Source: UBA1479 sp040216635 (lineage in GTDB: Bacteria > Pseudomonadota > Alphaproteobacteria > Rhodospirillales > Casp-alpha2). From it: a stretch of 64,000 bases of DNA. Below, piece by piece: positions 62,172-64,000 of this stretch; position 1 is the stretch's first letter, and every line of letters begins with the position of its first letter. The stretch lies in NCBI GenBank assembly GCA_040216635.1, contig JAVJOU010000029.1, positions 124,001 through 188,000 on the forward strand, read 5' to 3'. A program made the position numbers and the translations under genes. The notes under the pieces were generated by a model that was not told the origin of the DNA, made no database searches, and saw only the letters and a list, made by a program, of their open reading frames with translations.

Positions 62172-62189
62172 ATTGGCCCGTGATTAGGG

Positions 62190-63338
62190 TCAGCGTTTCC
62201 AGGTCAGGAGCTTTTCAGCGGCCAGGGCGATTTCCTGCTCGCTTCCGGCAAAGGAAAAACGCACGAATTGATGGCCGCGGGTCGGATCGAAATCGACACC
62301 CGGCGTTGCCGCCACACCGGTTTCCGCCAGCATGCGGCGGCAGAAATCCATCGCATCGTTTGTCAGCTCAGACACATCCGCATAGATGTAAAAAGCCCCG
62401 TCCGCCGGGGCCAGGCGGGTGAACCCGGCCTGGGGCAGCTTTTGCAAAAGAATGTCCCGGTTGCGGGCATAATGACGGACGTTTTGTTCCAGTTCGTCCG
62501 TACAGTCGAATGCGGCAAGCCCCGCCTGCTGCGAAATTGCCGGCGGTGAAATAAACAGGTTCTGTGCCAGGCATTCGACGGCACGGTGCAGATCTTTCGG
62601 CACCACCATCCATCCCAGGCGCCAGCCGGTCATGGAATAGTACTTGGAGAAACTGTTGATCACGACCGCGTCCCGGGTATGGGACAGCGCCGTCACTCCC
62701 GGCGCACCATAGGTGATGCCGTGATAAATCTCGTCGGAAATCAGGCGAATGCCGCGCGCATCGCAATGGGCGATCAAAGCCTTGAATTCATCGGGATCGA
62801 TCATCGTTCCCGCCGGATTGGAGGGACTGGCAATGATCAGGCCGTCGGGATCGCAGTCCAGACCGGCGAGCCGGGTGACCGTGGGCTGAAAATTATCTTC
62901 CAACGTCGTCGGCAAATCCACGACCTCGACCCCCAGGCCGGTCAGGATGTTCCGGTAGGCAGGATATCCCGGCGACGCCAGGGCAACACGGTCACCGGCA
63001 TCAAAGGCCGCCATGAAGGACAGCACGAACCCGCCGGACGAACCGGTGGTCACCACAACGTCATTGGCGTCGACTTCGACACCATAGGCATCATCGTAAT
63101 GTTTGGCGATGGCCTGGCGCAGGTCCCACATGCCAAGCGCGTTGGTATACCCAATGCGGTCCCCGTCAAGGGCCCGGTGGGCTGCCTCGATCACCTTGGC
63201 CGGGGCGCTGGTGCCGGGCTGGCCGACCTCCAGATGCAGGACCTCGCCGCCCGCACGTTCGCGTTCTTCGGCGGCGCGCATCACGTCCATAACGATGAAA
63301 GGCGGCACTTGGCCGCGATCGGACGCTTTTAAGACCAT
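62190..63338 (-). CDS. Class I/II PLP aminotransferase
   Basis: A 382-residue enzyme of the aspartate-aminotransferase fold. The PLP lysine is in INSFSKYYSMTGWRLGW, with Arg of the same motif binding phosphate. Substrate Arg is in the C-terminal HQFVRFSFAG. The block TTGSSGGFVLSF and SPSNPAGTMI are family typical. It could act on aspartate, alanine or other amino acids; the specificity cannot be read. It converges on rne and is preceded by a gamma-glutamyltransferase-like gene 20 bp upstream, so both may be one operon. Confidence 0.88.
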   Translation of the reverse strand: MVLKASDRGQVPPFIVMDVMRAAEERERAGGEVLHLEVGQPGTSAPAKVIEAAHRALDGDRIGYTNALGMWDLRQAIAKHYDDAYGVEVDANDVVVTTGSSGGFVLSFMAAFDAGDRVALASPGYPAYRNILTGLGVEVVDLPTTLEDNFQPTVTRLAGLDCDPDGLIIASPSNPAGTMIDPDEFKALIAHCDARGIRLISDEIYHGITYGAPGVTALSHTRDAVVINSFSKYYSMTGWRLGWMVVPKDLHRAVECLAQNLFISPPAISQQAGLAAFDCTDELEQNVRHYARNRDILLQKLPQAGFTRLAPADGAFYIYADVSELTNDAMDFCRRMLAETGVAATPGVDFDPTRGHQFVRFSFAGSEQEIALAAEKLLTWKR

Positions 63339-63358
63339 TTTTTAAATCTTTCCGTCGA

Positions 63359-64000
63359 TTACCGGTCGCCGACGGCACCCAGACCGAAGCCGCGCGGATC
63401 GGCGAAGGCACCGCAAGACTGATCCTCAGAAGGTACGCCCGTATCGCAATAAATGGCGTTGATGATCGCGGTCGATGCCGACGGATGCAGGGTATGCCCC
63501 CGCTGACGCAGGTCCGACTGAAGACTGTCAGACAAGCCCGGTTCGATCACCAATGCGTCGGTTCCTTCGGCATAATATAGTCGAGGACTGCCCAAGACCT
63601 GTTCCAGGCTCTCACCAACCCCCGAAACCCTAAGAACCAAATCGGCAATCGCTTCCGTTGCCCCCGGCCCACCGGTTACCGTGGCGGCAAGGAACACGCG
63701 TTCCTTTTCCTTTTTCAACTCTTCTTCGCTGACCAGCAGAACCGGCGTCGCCGATACGGGCGGCAAGGCATTTGGTCCAGGCGGCTGTGCAAACAGGATC
63801 CCCAACGAGGGTGCGACCTTGCCGGCCCCCATGGGACCGTTCATCGATACGGTACAGGCAACCGCCGAGCCGAATTTATCGATCGCAACCAATCCGGATG
63901 CCTCGGCGCCGGAAGGAAGGGAGAACGCCGGGCCGGAAGTTGCGGTTTTTTTCATATGCCGGTCCTCATCAAGAGTATCGGCGATCTGGTCATGTCTGTC
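63359..64000 (-). CDS. Gamma-glutamyltransferase-like protein, partial (right edge)
   Basis: The C-terminal part of a gene that enters from the right edge: the frame is open beyond the ATG at 63955, and 15 more codons are visible without a stop, so the true start is outside. The sequence matches the small subunit of the GGT family: AIDKFGSAVACTVSMNGPMGAGKVAPSLG, in two blocks, and FADPRGFGLGAVGDR at the end. At the position of the autoprocessing Thr the sequence reads EASGLVAID instead of TTHxSVVD. The residue is then Ala or Ser, so the protein may not mature or may use Ser. Confidence 0.7.
   Translation of the reverse strand, partial: DRHDQIADTLDEDRHMKKTATSGPAFSLPSGAEASGLVAIDKFGSAVACTVSMNGPMGAGKVAPSLGILFAQPPGPNALPPVSATPVLLVSEEELKKEKERVFLAATVTGGPGATEAIADLVLRVSGVGESLEQVLGSPRLYYAEGTDALVIEPGLSDSLQSDLRQRGHTLHPSASTAIINAIYCDTGVPSEDQSCGAFADPRGFGLGAVGDR

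Overview
The window looks like chromosome of a GC-rich alphaproteobacterium, most likely a Rhodospirillales-type genome. The reasons are the gene order prfB - PBP1a - amiC - rne, an RNase E that ends in the GWW motif known from alphaproteobacteria, and an ISC operon headed by cysE and iscR. I see no rRNA, tRNA, CRISPR array, insertion sequence or prophage. Most of it is ordinary housekeeping DNA with a few accessory stretches.

Layout. 1-2257 (minus): a MotA/TolQ/ExbB-type proton-channel gene with three small membrane-protein genes. 2496-9052 (plus): an RsmB-like rRNA methyltransferase, then a TauD-type dioxygenase, a structured intergenic region holding two tiny related peptide genes, a DehI-type 2-haloacid dehalogenase, an alpha/beta hydrolase and small conserved proteins. 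9063-13111 (minus): the fetAB metal exporter coupled to an enolase-superfamily enzyme and a 2-hydroxyacid dehydrogenase, and a nuclease-like lipoprotein. 13219-15268: TPP riboswitch and thiC. 15347-16601 (minus): a two-subunit ThDP decarboxylase. 16819-24214: a ten-cysteine exported protein, an Ala-rich exported protein, guaA, a transglutaminase-like protein and a response regulator/HPt pair. 24447-30896: Atm1-type ABC exporter, TauE/SafE permease, mnmA, a DUF599 protein and a PAS histidine kinase. 30910-38812 (minus): a ten-gene sulfur/Fe-S operon, cysE-iscR-nifS-like-iscS-iscU-iscA-hscB-hscA-fdx-iscX, with a well-formed promoter and an IscR-type operator in front. 39018-53808: anmK, tyrS, two tail-to-tail GT39 membrane glycosyltransferases, an AsmA/YhdP-type protein, glnE, bcp, a ferritin-like protein and a FliL-like protein. 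53821-63955: prfB with its programmed +1 frameshift, PBP1a, amidase, rne with a long leader, an aminotransferase and a truncated gamma-glutamyltransferase-like gene.

Sulfur and iron form a recurring theme. CysE makes the cysteine precursor, two cysteine desulfurases mobilise the sulfur, ISC builds clusters, Atm1 exports a sulfur-containing product, MnmA uses IscS-derived sulfur for tRNA, ThiC is an Fe-S enzyme, and FetAB and TauE/SafE handle metal and sulfur-anion export.

The most unusual region is 4896-5502. Two micro-ORFs (28 and 17 codons) end in nearly the same ten residues, HPL(E/D)GPHPTD-stop. Four of the five nucleotide differences across that block are synonymous, which argues that both are translated and under selection. 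A leader with three consecutive perfect hairpins and a possible pseudoknot precedes the first. They lie between an Fe(II)/2-oxoglutarate dioxygenase and a DehI-family enzyme, so they could be modified-peptide precursors or regulatory peptides. The identical 12-bp palindrome ATTGTATACAAT precedes both the dioxygenase and the distant ThDP decarboxylase, suggesting a common repressor.
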